NCBI GenBank assembly: GCA_934229625.1
Contig: CAKQDU010000001.1
Coordinates: forward strand, 186,001 to 250,000
Reading direction: 5' to 3'
Length of the DNA stretch: 64,000 nt
From: an uncultured Alphaproteobacteria bacterium
GTDB lineage: Bacteria; Pseudomonadota; Alphaproteobacteria; RF32; CAG-239
Shown: piece after piece, positions 1 to 7,957 of the stretch
Position numbering within the stretch: the stretch's first letter is position 1
How the letters are laid out: the number at the start of each line of letters is the position of its first letter
Made by a program: the position numbers and the translations under genes
Notes under the pieces: model-generated
Seen by the model: only the letters and a program-made list of their open reading frames with translations
Databases searched by the model: none
What the model was told of the DNA's origin: nothing

Positions 1-142
1 TCTGATTTGTTTCAATTGTCATTTTCTGAGTTATAAAATTTACATTAACATATTCAATTCCATCCAGTTCTTTCACGGCATTTTCTATTTTAGCGGCACA
101 CACAGCGCAATCTAAATCTTCAATAGCGAACACTTTTTTCAT
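1..142 (-). CDS. N-terminus of a heavy-metal-associated (HMA) protein, probably a P1B-type metal ATPase
   Basis: Partial: the gene runs off the left edge. The first 47 residues show an HMA fold signature with the metal-binding loop LDCAVCAAKIE (CxxC) about 10 residues in, followed by a strand reading VNVNFITQKMTIE. This wording is typical of the N-terminal domain of Zn/Cd/Pb exporting ATPases (ZntA/CadA type), but a small free-standing metal chaperone would look the same over this length. The start ATG at 142 has an AGGAGG-like ribosome site just upstream (147-152). It would move or carry transition metals at the inner membrane or in the cytosol. The family call is firm; the ATPase call is inference. 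Confidence 0.7.
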   Translation of the reverse strand, partial: MKKVFAIEDLDCAVCAAKIENAVKELDGIEYVNVNFITQKMTIETNQ

Positions 143-163
143 TTTTTCCTCCATTTTGCTTAA

Positions 164-211
164 ACGATTAAACATATATTTAATTGTATAATAAAAAACG
201 ACGCCTGTCAA
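164..211 (-). promoter_or_regulatory. Promoter with palindromic operator for the HMA gene
   Basis: Read on the minus strand, TTGACA (211-206) is followed after exactly 17 bases by TACAAT (188-183), a near-consensus sigma-70 promoter. A 24-bp imperfect palindrome, ACnATTAAA-N6-TTTAATnGT (164-187), overlaps the -10 box and the probable start of transcription. That position suits a dimeric repressor, and metal genes are often controlled by ArsR/SmtB repressors. A second perfect palindrome, AAACAAGCTTGTTT, lies at 220-233 just upstream of the -35. The regulator is not in the window. Confidence 0.55.
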
Positions 212-374
212 GTTAATATAAACAAGCTTGTTTTATTATATCGATTCTGGACAATATACACAACAATTCCGGCAAACACGCTTATTTTCTCCATTTTTAA
301 ACATTTAAAGATTATGCAATTTCAATATGTTATATTTTTTTACAAAAAAAGACAAAAATAAACAAAAAAATATA

Positions 375-403
375 TTGACAAAAGTTTTTTTCAATGATAT
401 AAG
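375..403 (+). promoter_or_regulatory. Strong sigma-70 promoter for the repeat-bearing transcript
   Basis: TTGACA (375-380), a 17-base spacer and TATAAG (398-403) make a near-perfect promoter pointing rightwards. No long ORF follows on this strand; the next signal is the terminator at 929-965. Transcription would start near 410. Confidence 0.65.
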
Positions 404-509
404 ATAAACATAAATTTAATAATTATGTTTATTTTTCTCACTTGTAATCGTATTCGCGATAGGTAAGTTTATTTTACTATTACATGTAAAACCTTTAACA
501 AATTTGCAT

Positions 510-826
510 ATGATTAGAGCACCAACAAGCATTTAGAGTTTAGTATTTAGATTAGTCGGTCTTAGATTTTATTTAAAACGCGAACCCTTTATGATTAGAG
601 CACCGTAAAATGAAAGTTTTTATTATGCTGTAAATTTAAATTTTATAATGTATTAAAAACCTTTCAACATGATTAGAGCACCAACATACATTTAGAGTTT
701 AGTATTTAGATTAGTCGGTCTTAGATTTTATTTAAAACACGAACCCTTTATGATTAGAGCGCCGTAAAATAAAGTTTATTTTTGTTGTATACTTAAATTT
801 TAAGAGACATAATAAACTTTATTATC
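510..826 (+). repeat. Tandem duplication of a 159-bp unit (two copies plus a partial third motif)
   Basis: Unit A (510-668) and unit B (669-826) align along their length. The first 81 bases of each are nearly identical, differing at only a few positions such as AAGCATT/TACATT and ACGCG/ACACG. The last 77-78 bases have diverged but keep the same start (ATGATTAGAGCnCCGTAAAAT) and an inverted repeat. The first half contains TTTAG at regular short intervals. A fifth motif at 827 begins a third, otherwise unrelated segment leading to the terminator. The first half is far better conserved than the second, so the halves are under different constraint or the first was recently homogenised. Confidence 0.85.
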
Positions 827-928
827 ATGATTAGGGCTTCCCCCGCTTATACGAATTAGAATCATTTTAAGTTTCCTAAAGAAGTTAAGTTTCCTGATAT
901 TTATCCTATATCAATCTTACAATTCTTT

Positions 929-965
929 ACCTCCTGCTTTTTCGGCCGGAGGTTTTCTTTTTTTT
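929..965 (+). terminator. Rho-independent terminator of the repeat-bearing transcript
   Basis: ACCTCC (929-934) pairs with GGAGGT (948-953), with a further GC pair inside, and is followed by a T-rich run to 965. Confidence 0.75.
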
Positions 966-1002
966 AAACAAAATTCATTCTAAATACCAATAGTTTTAAA
1001 TT

Positions 1003-1051
1003 ATAAAAAAATATCAGCCTTATTTTTCTAACAAAAAAACAAAGCTGATAT
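1003..1051 (-). terminator. Terminator of the opgG-opgH operon
   Basis: On the minus strand ATATCAGC (1051-1044) pairs with GCTGATAT (1018-1011), followed by a T run. It lies 18 bases past the opgH stop codon. Confidence 0.75.
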
Positions 1052-1069
1052 AAAAACAATATATATATA

Positions 1070-3097
1070 TTATTTCAACTTCAGTTCCAAACAAGCCTCT
1101 TCCAAAATTGCCGGTTCATACAACAGGGCAATTTCTTCTTCACGGCTGAAATCCGGTTCTTTTCCATAATTAAGATAATTATCAAGTTTTATACGAGCAT
1201 CTTTTAGAACAGATTTTGCAATCTCTGGAGCAGGTCCGTTTACTTCCTGCATCAAAATATGAATCTGCAACAAATAACCATCTTCTATCACATCCAAAAC
1301 ACCGCGCTTTTTGCGGTCATTTTGTAAAACCGGAACATTTTTCTGCACCGTTGTTACTATTTCAGGAACATGTTTTTCTTCTGGAATAACAAACCAATTA
1401 TGCCTAAACGCAAAACGTCCCAATCCTTCGTATGACGACAATACCGAAAGCGGTATAGACAGCATCAACCCCAATGTTACAGGCAGCATCCAATAAAACA
1501 GCGCCGGCAACTGAGTATACACCGCATACGTTGTCAGTACGCCCAAAACCGTATGACCGATATGACGCTCAAATGCTTCTTTCCAAGTTGTAAAACCATC
1601 GCGGCTCTGCGTATTCCATCCGACATCCTGTCCGGTTAAAATTTCCCAAACAAATTTTGTTTGAAAAATCATCATAATAGGAGCAATCAAAGCCGAAAAA
1701 ACAATTTCTGCAACCACGCTTTTCATAGTGCCAAAAAGACCGCCGATATTTTTAAATTTATTATTTTTAAGATAGATAATCATTCCCAAAAATTTAGGAA
1801 AAATCAGCATAAACATAGAAATTAAAAATAGTGTAATCGTCCCCATCTTGTCAAAAATAGGCCAATTAGGAAATAGAGATTGCTCTGTAGAAAAATATTC
1901 CGGCGGAAAATAGACATGTCCAAACGCCACCAATATTCCGGCAACCAAAAAAATAAACCACAGCGGAGATGACAAATAAGACATAATTCCTATGGTAAAG
2001 TGAATACGGCTAATCGGATGTATATGCTTGGACACTAAAATTTCCAAATGCTGAATATTTCCCTGACACCAGCGCCGGTCGCGAGTCGCAAAATCTATCA
2101 TTGTCGGCGGACATTCCTCATAACTGCCGCCCAGCTCTGGCAACAGCCACGCATACCATCCGCCTCGCCTAATCAAAGCAGCCTCCACAAAATCATGGCT
2201 TAAAATATGTCCGCCAAAGGGTTTAGGTCCCTTCAAAACAGGCAAACCGCAGCATTCCATAAAAGCTTTCACCCGGATAATTGCGTTATGTCCCCAATAA
2301 TTGCTGTCATGCACCTGCCAATAGCACAACCCTGCGGAAACGATATTGCCATAAACTTTTCCTGCAAATTGCTGAACACGCGCAAACAGCGAATGACTAT
2401 TGATGCATTGCGGAGGAGCCTGAATAATGCCGGTATCCGTATTGATTTCCATTAAACGCGACATTTCAACAATAGTTTTACCTTCCAAAAGACTATCGGC
2501 ATCCAACACTACCATATAATCGTAAAGCGCGCCCCATTTATGACAGAAATCCTCAATATTTCCGCTTTTCCGAGCCACATTCCGCGGACGGCGCCGGTAA
2601 TATAAATTGATTTCTTTCGGCATAAGTTTTTTTGCGTTAATCCAGCAATTTTCTTCTTCGACCCAAATTTTCGGATTTGTCGTATCGCTCAAAACAAACA
2701 TATCATATGCCTGCGCCTGACCGGTTTTGACCAAACTTTCGGCAATTGCCAGCAATCTGGCATAAACAGTATCGCATTCTTCATTATAAATCGGCATCAA
2801 GACAGCTGTTTTTGTTTTAAGCGGAGTTTTCTTTTCCGGCCACACAATCCCCGGCATAGTTTTTCCGGCAAGAAGTTCAAAAAAGCCAAAAATACTCGCC
2901 CAAAAGAACAAAGCAATCCAGCCTGTTGTCAGCACAAACAAAAAGCTCATAACTGCGCGAGCAAACATATTTGCATCTGTCGGCATGGAAACAACCCATT
3001 TAAATGTCAAAAAAACGGTTGTTAAAATCATCAAACCAAAAATCAAAACACGGCGAAAGGTGATTTGCGCCGAACTTATAGGACGGGTTTTTCTCAC
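1070..3097 (-). CDS. opgH: Glucans biosynthesis glucosyltransferase H (OpgH/MdoH)
   Basis: Inner-membrane family 2 glycosyltransferase that polymerises glucose from UDP-glucose into the backbone of osmoregulated periplasmic glucans. Two membrane segments lie near residues 15-35 and 48-72. The catalytic domain shows MPIYNE (101-106), the DAD metal-binding motif (199-201), a conserved HD (301-302) and RDRRWCQGN (339-347, the QxxRW-type motif). More membrane segments follow from about 370 to 580. At 675 residues it is shorter than the 847-residue E. coli protein, mainly at the ends. It is last in the operon and overlaps the preceding small gene by 4 bases, suggesting coupled translation. Confidence 0.93.
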   Translation of the reverse strand: MRKTRPISSAQITFRRVLIFGLMILTTVFLTFKWVVSMPTDANMFARAVMSFLFVLTTGWIALFFWASIFGFFELLAGKTMPGIVWPEKKTPLKTKTAVLMPIYNEECDTVYARLLAIAESLVKTGQAQAYDMFVLSDTTNPKIWVEEENCWINAKKLMPKEINLYYRRRPRNVARKSGNIEDFCHKWGALYDYMVVLDADSLLEGKTIVEMSRLMEINTDTGIIQAPPQCINSHSLFARVQQFAGKVYGNIVSAGLCYWQVHDSNYWGHNAIIRVKAFMECCGLPVLKGPKPFGGHILSHDFVEAALIRRGGWYAWLLPELGGSYEECPPTMIDFATRDRRWCQGNIQHLEILVSKHIHPISRIHFTIGIMSYLSSPLWFIFLVAGILVAFGHVYFPPEYFSTEQSLFPNWPIFDKMGTITLFLISMFMLIFPKFLGMIIYLKNNKFKNIGGLFGTMKSVVAEIVFSALIAPIMMIFQTKFVWEILTGQDVGWNTQSRDGFTTWKEAFERHIGHTVLGVLTTYAVYTQLPALFYWMLPVTLGLMLSIPLSVLSSYEGLGRFAFRHNWFVIPEEKHVPEIVTTVQKNVPVLQNDRKKRGVLDVIEDGYLLQIHILMQEVNGPAPEIAKSVLKDARIKLDNYLNYGKEPDFSREEEIALLYEPAILEEACLELKLK

Positions 3098-3513
3098 TTT
3101 TTTTCTCCTTCTGACTTTACGTTGTGTAAATGCATTGTTGTAATTTCTTGTGTCGGCATATCTGTTATTTTATAAGACGGCGCAACTTCTATGTATGCCA
3201 TTTGCATTTCTGCGTTGAATTTTTCATCGTCAAAATCAGGCAGCAAAGGTTTTATACCATATTTTCTAGCCAAATTTAAGCCTATAAACTCAGCTTTATA
3301 AAGTGCAATCAGCTGAGCTTTTGCCAATTTTGCTTTAAATATTTTTTTAGCTTTCCGATAAATTATCTCATCTATTTCCGTTGTGATATCTGCTGATTTC
3401 TCTAATTTAGGATAAGCCTCAAGCATATATGAAGCCTCATTTTTTTTTATTTCCAAACAACTGAGATTGGCAGCAACTATATCATCGGCGCTTCTGATTT
3501 TCAGTTTAACCAT
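3094..3513 (-). CDS. Hypothetical protein between opgG and opgH
   Basis: I do not recognise this 139-residue protein. It has no signal peptide or membrane segment and is rich in Lys, Ala and Glu, with a long predicted helical middle (EIDEIIYRKAKKIFKAKLAKAQ). I chose ATG 3513 because GGAG lies 6 bases upstream; a start at 3525 would add four residues but has no clear ribosome site. The reading frame overlaps the 3' end of opgG and the 5' end of opgH, so all three are almost certainly translated from one message. A cytoplasmic role in controlling or supporting OpgH is a guess from position alone. Confidence 0.75.
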   Translation of the reverse strand: MVKLKIRSADDIVAANLSCLEIKKNEASYMLEAYPKLEKSADITTEIDEIIYRKAKKIFKAKLAKAQLIALYKAEFIGLNLARKYGIKPLLPDFDDEKFNAEMQMAYIEVAPSYKITDMPTQEITTMHLHNVKSEGEKK

Positions 3514-5057
3514 TGATAACTCCATACTTCAGAAAACGGAACATCATCCTTTGTCAGCGACACTCTGATTTCGTCCCCGTCTACCGGTTGATAGTCGACA
3601 TAAACGGTCACACCGCCAGTTGTTGGATTATAAACAGCGCTGACTCCGTTTATTTGACCTTTTATAGCAGAGACAACCGGTTTAATGTTATTTTCGGCAA
3701 ATTTTGAATTCAGACCTTTTCCGGTAAAATCAATAACAAACTTACGATTTGTATTTCCCAAATTAATGCCCGAAACACCGCCCACACCGGTTCTTGTAGC
3801 CGTAACCGAGGCGAGCTCTCTATCTTTCATAACATCATTAAGCCAAATCAGACGATATGAAAACACATATTCCCCACCGGCTTTGAGCTGTTGTTCAGGC
3901 ACCCAATATGCCACAATATTATCATGTATTTCCTGTAGAGAAGGAATCTCCACCAGTTGAACCAAACCTTTTCCCCAATCGCTCAGCGGCTCAACCCAAG
4001 CACTCGGACGGTCCTGATAATTTGCCTCAAAATCCAGATAATTTTTGATGTCGCGGTCACGCTGCAGCAAGCCGAAACCCTTCGGATTGTTATCCATAAA
4101 TGAGCTAATCCGCAAATGTTTTGAATTATCCAGAGGACGCCACAGCCATTCATCATTTCCGTTATGAATCAGCAAGCCATCGCTGTCATGCACTTCCGGA
4201 CGATAATCGTCAAATTCATGTTTATTATTTTCGCCAAACAAAAACATGGATGTCAGCGGAGCAATTCCGACTTTTTTAATATCAGAACGAGCAAACAAAT
4301 GAGCCTCAATATCCATAATGGTGTTTGTTCCCGGAATAATCTTAAAACTATAAGCGCCGCTCACACTTTTGCTGTCTAAAAGCGCATAAAGTTTGATAAA
4401 TTTATCTTTAGGCTTTGGTTTTTCAACCCAAAACTCCTTAAACACCGGAAATTCCTCTCCGGTCATTTCAGCCGTATCAATCGCCAAGCCGCGAGCTGAA
4501 AGGCCATATTTTTGTCCTTTAGCCAAACCGCGGAAATAGCTTGCGCCCAAAAATGTTACCAGCTCGTCAAAATAAGCCGAAGTATTGAGCGGACTATGGA
4601 TTCTGAAACCGGCATAGCCCAAATTTTCAAACTGTTCGGTATGCAAATTATTTTTGCCATAATCAAAAAATTTGCTGGAGTATTTAATACTTTGCGAAAC
4701 GCCGTCTATAACTTCGTTAATAGGCACGGAAATCTTAAAAATATTTCCCAAGTGAAAAAATTGAATTTCATAAGGCAGATTTTGATTATACCACGGACCA
4801 TTTTCACGCACAAATCTGATATCTCTGTGTTTATCATAGCTCAAATTGTTCAATTCTTCCGGCAAATTTGTGTTTGGCGCCACATACTGCTCAGCAGCCA
4901 ACGCTTTAGCTTTTCGCACAACGCTGTCAAAAGAAAAATTTTTTTCTATATGATTTTTCAAAATATTATCTTGATTGGCGCTATAATTTTGCCAGCCATA
5001 CCAACCTCCGGCGCAAACACCGGCAACCAGGATTAACAGAGCTATTTTTTTCAACAT
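3501..5057 (-). CDS. opgG: Glucan biosynthesis protein G (OpgG/MdoG), periplasmic
   Basis: Periplasmic protein needed, with OpgH, for assembly or branching of osmoregulated periplasmic glucans. The N-terminus is a lysine-rich start plus a hydrophobic segment (residues 5-22) that acts as signal peptide or anchor. The mature part carries family wording such as FSFDSVVRKAKALA near residue 42, SYDKHRDIRF near 73, and FGLLQRDRD near 325. The length of 518 residues matches the 511-residue E. coli protein. GGAG is 7 bases before the ATG. It is the first gene of the operon, behind a strong promoter with a palindrome over its -10 box. Confidence 0.94.
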   Translation of the reverse strand: MLKKIALLILVAGVCAGGWYGWQNYSANQDNILKNHIEKNFSFDSVVRKAKALAAEQYVAPNTNLPEELNNLSYDKHRDIRFVRENGPWYNQNLPYEIQFFHLGNIFKISVPINEVIDGVSQSIKYSSKFFDYGKNNLHTEQFENLGYAGFRIHSPLNTSAYFDELVTFLGASYFRGLAKGQKYGLSARGLAIDTAEMTGEEFPVFKEFWVEKPKPKDKFIKLYALLDSKSVSGAYSFKIIPGTNTIMDIEAHLFARSDIKKVGIAPLTSMFLFGENNKHEFDDYRPEVHDSDGLLIHNGNDEWLWRPLDNSKHLRISSFMDNNPKGFGLLQRDRDIKNYLDFEANYQDRPSAWVEPLSDWGKGLVQLVEIPSLQEIHDNIVAYWVPEQQLKAGGEYVFSYRLIWLNDVMKDRELASVTATRTGVGGVSGINLGNTNRKFVIDFTGKGLNSKFAENNIKPVVSAIKGQINGVSAVYNPTTGGVTVYVDYQPVDGDEIRVSLTKDDVPFSEVWSYQWLN

Positions 5058-5086
5058 ATACGTTCTCCATACAATATCTTATTTTA

Positions 5087-5118
5087 AGTTGTATATAAAC
5101 AACTCATTGTTTTGTCAA
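5087..5118 (-). promoter_or_regulatory. opgG promoter with palindrome over the -10 box
   Basis: On the minus strand TTGACA (5118-5113) is followed after 17 bases by TATACA (5095-5090). The perfect palindrome AGTTGT-N6-ACAACT (5087-5104) covers the -10 region, which is a typical repressor site. Confidence 0.6.
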
Positions 5119-5167
5119 GATAGCATACCCATTTTATGCAACAGGAAAAAATAATAATTATAAAAAT

Positions 5168-7870
5168 TCAGCGTGTCATTGCACTCGTCAACAGATTTTC
5201 AAAATCCTCTCGTTTGAACACTTCCGGCAAAACAAAGCCATCGCGCATAAGCGGCGTATACAGTATATAAAACGGTAATCCCTTACGTCCGTATTTTTCC
5301 ATAAAATCAAGCACTTTTTTATTATAGTTTGTCCAATCGACACGAATAAATTCCAATTGATACATTTCTTTCCAACGCTGTAAATTAAATTTATTTAATG
5401 TCACAACGCCGTTATATCGGCATGTCAGACACCAATCAGCTCCGATTTCCAACAAAACCGGTTTGCCTTCCGCCAATTTTTCGGCAATAAGTTTTTTATC
5501 TATCATCGTTTCATGATTTTCCGTATATTTTATCAGATTTTTCAAATGCGCCTTTTCAGCATAGATAGAAATTGCCGACATACAGATAACCGTAAACCCG
5601 ATAACCGCGAGCCTACTAAATTTTCTCAGATAATTAAGTGTTTCCAAAGATACATTTTCATCAAAAACACCATCTAAATAGCTTCTAAATTTTTGATATA
5701 GCGCCAAAACGCCCATAAAAATCAACAAAGACAAAACCAAAACCGACACGCACAAAGCATCTGTCTGATTATATACCAAAGTTAAAAACCAAAGAATTGT
5801 CAGGCTTAGCATAAACTGCATAATTTTTTGCAATCTTTCCGACCATTTTCCAAACTTTGGCAATAAAGTTTCGGGATTATTCAGACATAAAGCAAAAATA
5901 TACGGCAGCGACAATCCGAAAGCTACTGCATATAAAATACAAATCATATCGGCATATCCGCCGGTAAGAGCAAATCCGACAGCCGTTGCCAAATATGGCC
6001 CTGTGCAAGGCGTTGAAAGCAATACGACTAAATTTCCCAAAGCAAAGTTAAATTTATTCTCTGCCGAATTACCGAAATGCGGCAATTTATTTTGCAGTTC
6101 CGGCAAAAACACCATAAATGCGGCCAATAAAAAAGCCATTACCACCAAAAATGTCATATTTTGATATTGCATTCCCCAACCCAGCGAATATCCGGCTGAC
6201 TTGGCTGTACATAAAATCAAAATTAACAATGTAAAACCGCAGAAAATACCTATTATGGTCAGAAAGATTGATTTTTTCAATTTTCTTTTTTTATATCCCT
6301 CGGCGCGGCTCAAACCAACAATTTTCAATGATAAAACCGGAAAGACACACGGCATAAAATTCAAAATAAATCCGCCTGCCAAAGCAATAAAAATCAACCC
6401 CAAATTCAGACTCTGCGATTGCGTATCAAACAACGAGGCCTTTGCTGCCAATCTCGTGGTTCTATAGGCATCGTTTCCATTAAAAACCGCTGTTATAATA
6501 TATTCAGAATCCGCCAAAACGGCATTTTTATCTGTCGGTTCAAAACGGACAAAGATTTTATCATCCAAAATGCTTATATATGGTGCCGAAAAAGTGTTGT
6601 AACCATCTTTATCTTCTATAAAAATTTTGAATCCTTCTGTTTTTTTATGCGCCAAAAACTCCAGCCGCAGCGACTCGCCTGAGCTGTCTTTATCGGCAAC
6701 AAACTTTGTCAGCTCAAAATATTGAGCTTTTTTGTCCGGCAACACATCAATCTGCTGCTGAAAATAGTTCTGATAGCCATTGGCATAAGCATAGTCCTGC
6801 CCCGGAAGCACCATCAGAGCCAAACCAAAATTCTCCGGCAAACAAAAAAGCTCGCCGGTACATGAGTTCAAATTTATTTTTGCCTGCAGCATCAAAGGCT
6901 CTGCCGGATTTTTAATTTTTACTTTAATAGGAATGAGAAAATCTCCGAAATATTTATAGGCAAACGGCACAGCCACCGTATTTTTCGGCGTCGGATATAT
7001 AACCTCATATTCAGCCAGATTTTCCGACCCGCGCAAATCTATTTGCGGTTTCAATAAATGAGGGTTTACATTGTTTGCTAAAACAAAACTGTTATCATGC
7101 GTAACAATTTGAACTCCCACATAAAATTCCGTCTGTCCGTCAATAGTTGTAGCATCCGAAAGCAAACGCACCTGTAGATGCTCTCCCTCGGCAAACTGCC
7201 CTACTCCATAATCGGAAAGCAGCGGATTTTTATATTTTTCGCCATAAAGGAAAAGCTTTTTCCATTCAATATGCGACATTGCATAATTAAGCTGCGCATA
7301 AATACTGTCTTTTGAACTCTGTAATTCCTTAAATTTTTTTATAGCCTTGCGTTCTTCAGGATTATGACTATAGGTTAAAAACTTTTTGAAATTATAAACT
7401 TTTTTAAACTTTCCTGCCGGAGCCTCAATATATTTAACCTCATTATTATCAAAATCTCGAACTGAATGCACCACTTTATAGGTTTGCGGCAAAAGTTTTT
7501 GGGCTACAAATTTATTATAAAAATAATGTCCGAGCCGATATACGGCAACCCCGTTACGCAGCAAATTAGTATAATCTCGCAGCTGATATTCATTGGCATT
7601 TGGGAAAAAAGCTTTTAAATTTTCATCAAAATCTTCATCAAAAATTTCATTATTCGGATATTTGTCATTAAAATAATTGCCTATTTCATACATAATAAGC
7701 ATTTTCTGTAAAAATGAACTATCAGGGTTGTCGTCTTCGGCAAGTTCCTGCATGCGCATACGCGTGTTCAGTCCCTTAAAGTCATCCGGCAGCGAGATTT
7801 CCGTTCCGCAAGCGGTAAAACTCTTGAAAATGCCTGTAAAAAAAATTATATAAAATAGTAGTTTTTTCAT
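5168..7870 (-). CDS. Thiol:disulfide interchange protein, DsbD/ScsB-like, with extra N-terminal domain
   Basis: Membrane protein that carries reducing electrons from cytoplasmic thioredoxin to periplasmic substrates. After a signal peptide (residues 1-20) comes an unrecognised stretch of about 200 residues, then a DsbD-alpha-like periplasmic domain whose C337-x5-C343 pair matches the spacing of the E. coli alpha-domain cysteines. The membrane domain starts near 490 and holds the paired cysteines in NFMPC (508) and TPC (622). A C-terminal thioredoxin-like domain carries WCLTC (813-817). At 900 residues it is much longer than DsbD (565 in E. coli) and nearer to ScsB-type proteins. It stands alone, divergent from yqgE, with no Scs or Dsb partner seen. 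Confidence 0.88.
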   Translation of the reverse strand: MKKLLFYIIFFTGIFKSFTACGTEISLPDDFKGLNTRMRMQELAEDDNPDSSFLQKMLIMYEIGNYFNDKYPNNEIFDEDFDENLKAFFPNANEYQLRDYTNLLRNGVAVYRLGHYFYNKFVAQKLLPQTYKVVHSVRDFDNNEVKYIEAPAGKFKKVYNFKKFLTYSHNPEERKAIKKFKELQSSKDSIYAQLNYAMSHIEWKKLFLYGEKYKNPLLSDYGVGQFAEGEHLQVRLLSDATTIDGQTEFYVGVQIVTHDNSFVLANNVNPHLLKPQIDLRGSENLAEYEVIYPTPKNTVAVPFAYKYFGDFLIPIKVKIKNPAEPLMLQAKINLNSCTGELFCLPENFGLALMVLPGQDYAYANGYQNYFQQQIDVLPDKKAQYFELTKFVADKDSSGESLRLEFLAHKKTEGFKIFIEDKDGYNTFSAPYISILDDKIFVRFEPTDKNAVLADSEYIITAVFNGNDAYRTTRLAAKASLFDTQSQSLNLGLIFIALAGGFILNFMPCVFPVLSLKIVGLSRAEGYKKRKLKKSIFLTIIGIFCGFTLLILILCTAKSAGYSLGWGMQYQNMTFLVVMAFLLAAFMVFLPELQNKLPHFGNSAENKFNFALGNLVVLLSTPCTGPYLATAVGFALTGGYADMICILYAVAFGLSLPYIFALCLNNPETLLPKFGKWSERLQKIMQFMLSLTILWFLTLVYNQTDALCVSVLVLSLLIFMGVLALYQKFRSYLDGVFDENVSLETLNYLRKFSRLAVIGFTVICMSAISIYAEKAHLKNLIKYTENHETMIDKKLIAEKLAEGKPVLLEIGADWCLTCRYNGVVTLNKFNLQRWKEMYQLEFIRVDWTNYNKKVLDFMEKYGRKGLPFYILYTPLMRDGFVLPEVFKREDFENLLTSAMTR

Positions 7871-7957
7871 GACACACTTATTTAATCATTTAAATTTGCA
7901 AATTTTATGATAAACTAAAATTATAAAAAGTAAATAAATAATATATATAACGGTATA

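Larger units (their letters stand above)
411..965 (+). ncRNA. Candidate 550-nt transcript of unknown function carrying five ATGATTAGAGC motifs
   Basis: This stretch is bounded by a strong promoter and a rho-independent terminator and contains no ORF longer than about 11 codons after the repeated motif. The motif ATGATTAGAGCACC or a close variant occurs at 510, 591, 669, 750 and 827, spaced 81, 78, 81 and 77 bases. Copies 3 and 5 are preceded by hairpins whose stems differ in sequence: 612-667 TGAAAGTTTTTAT with ATTAAAAACCTTTCA, and 771-820 AAAGTTTATT with AATAAACTTT. This is what a conserved RNA fold would show. A weaker similar pairing precedes copy 1. Each motif also begins a tiny reading frame (MIRAPTSI, MIRAP, MIRAPTYI, MIRAP, MIRASPAYTN), but no Shine-Dalgarno is seen. 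It could be a regulatory or sponge RNA, a set of tiny genes, or a protein-binding array. Confidence 0.5.

Noticed and set aside
490..840. CRISPR array suggested by regularly spaced repeats
   Set aside because: The conserved core is only 14-17 bases, the intervals are 77-81 bases, and alternate intervals are copies of one another, so they are not unique spacers. No cas gene is in the window.
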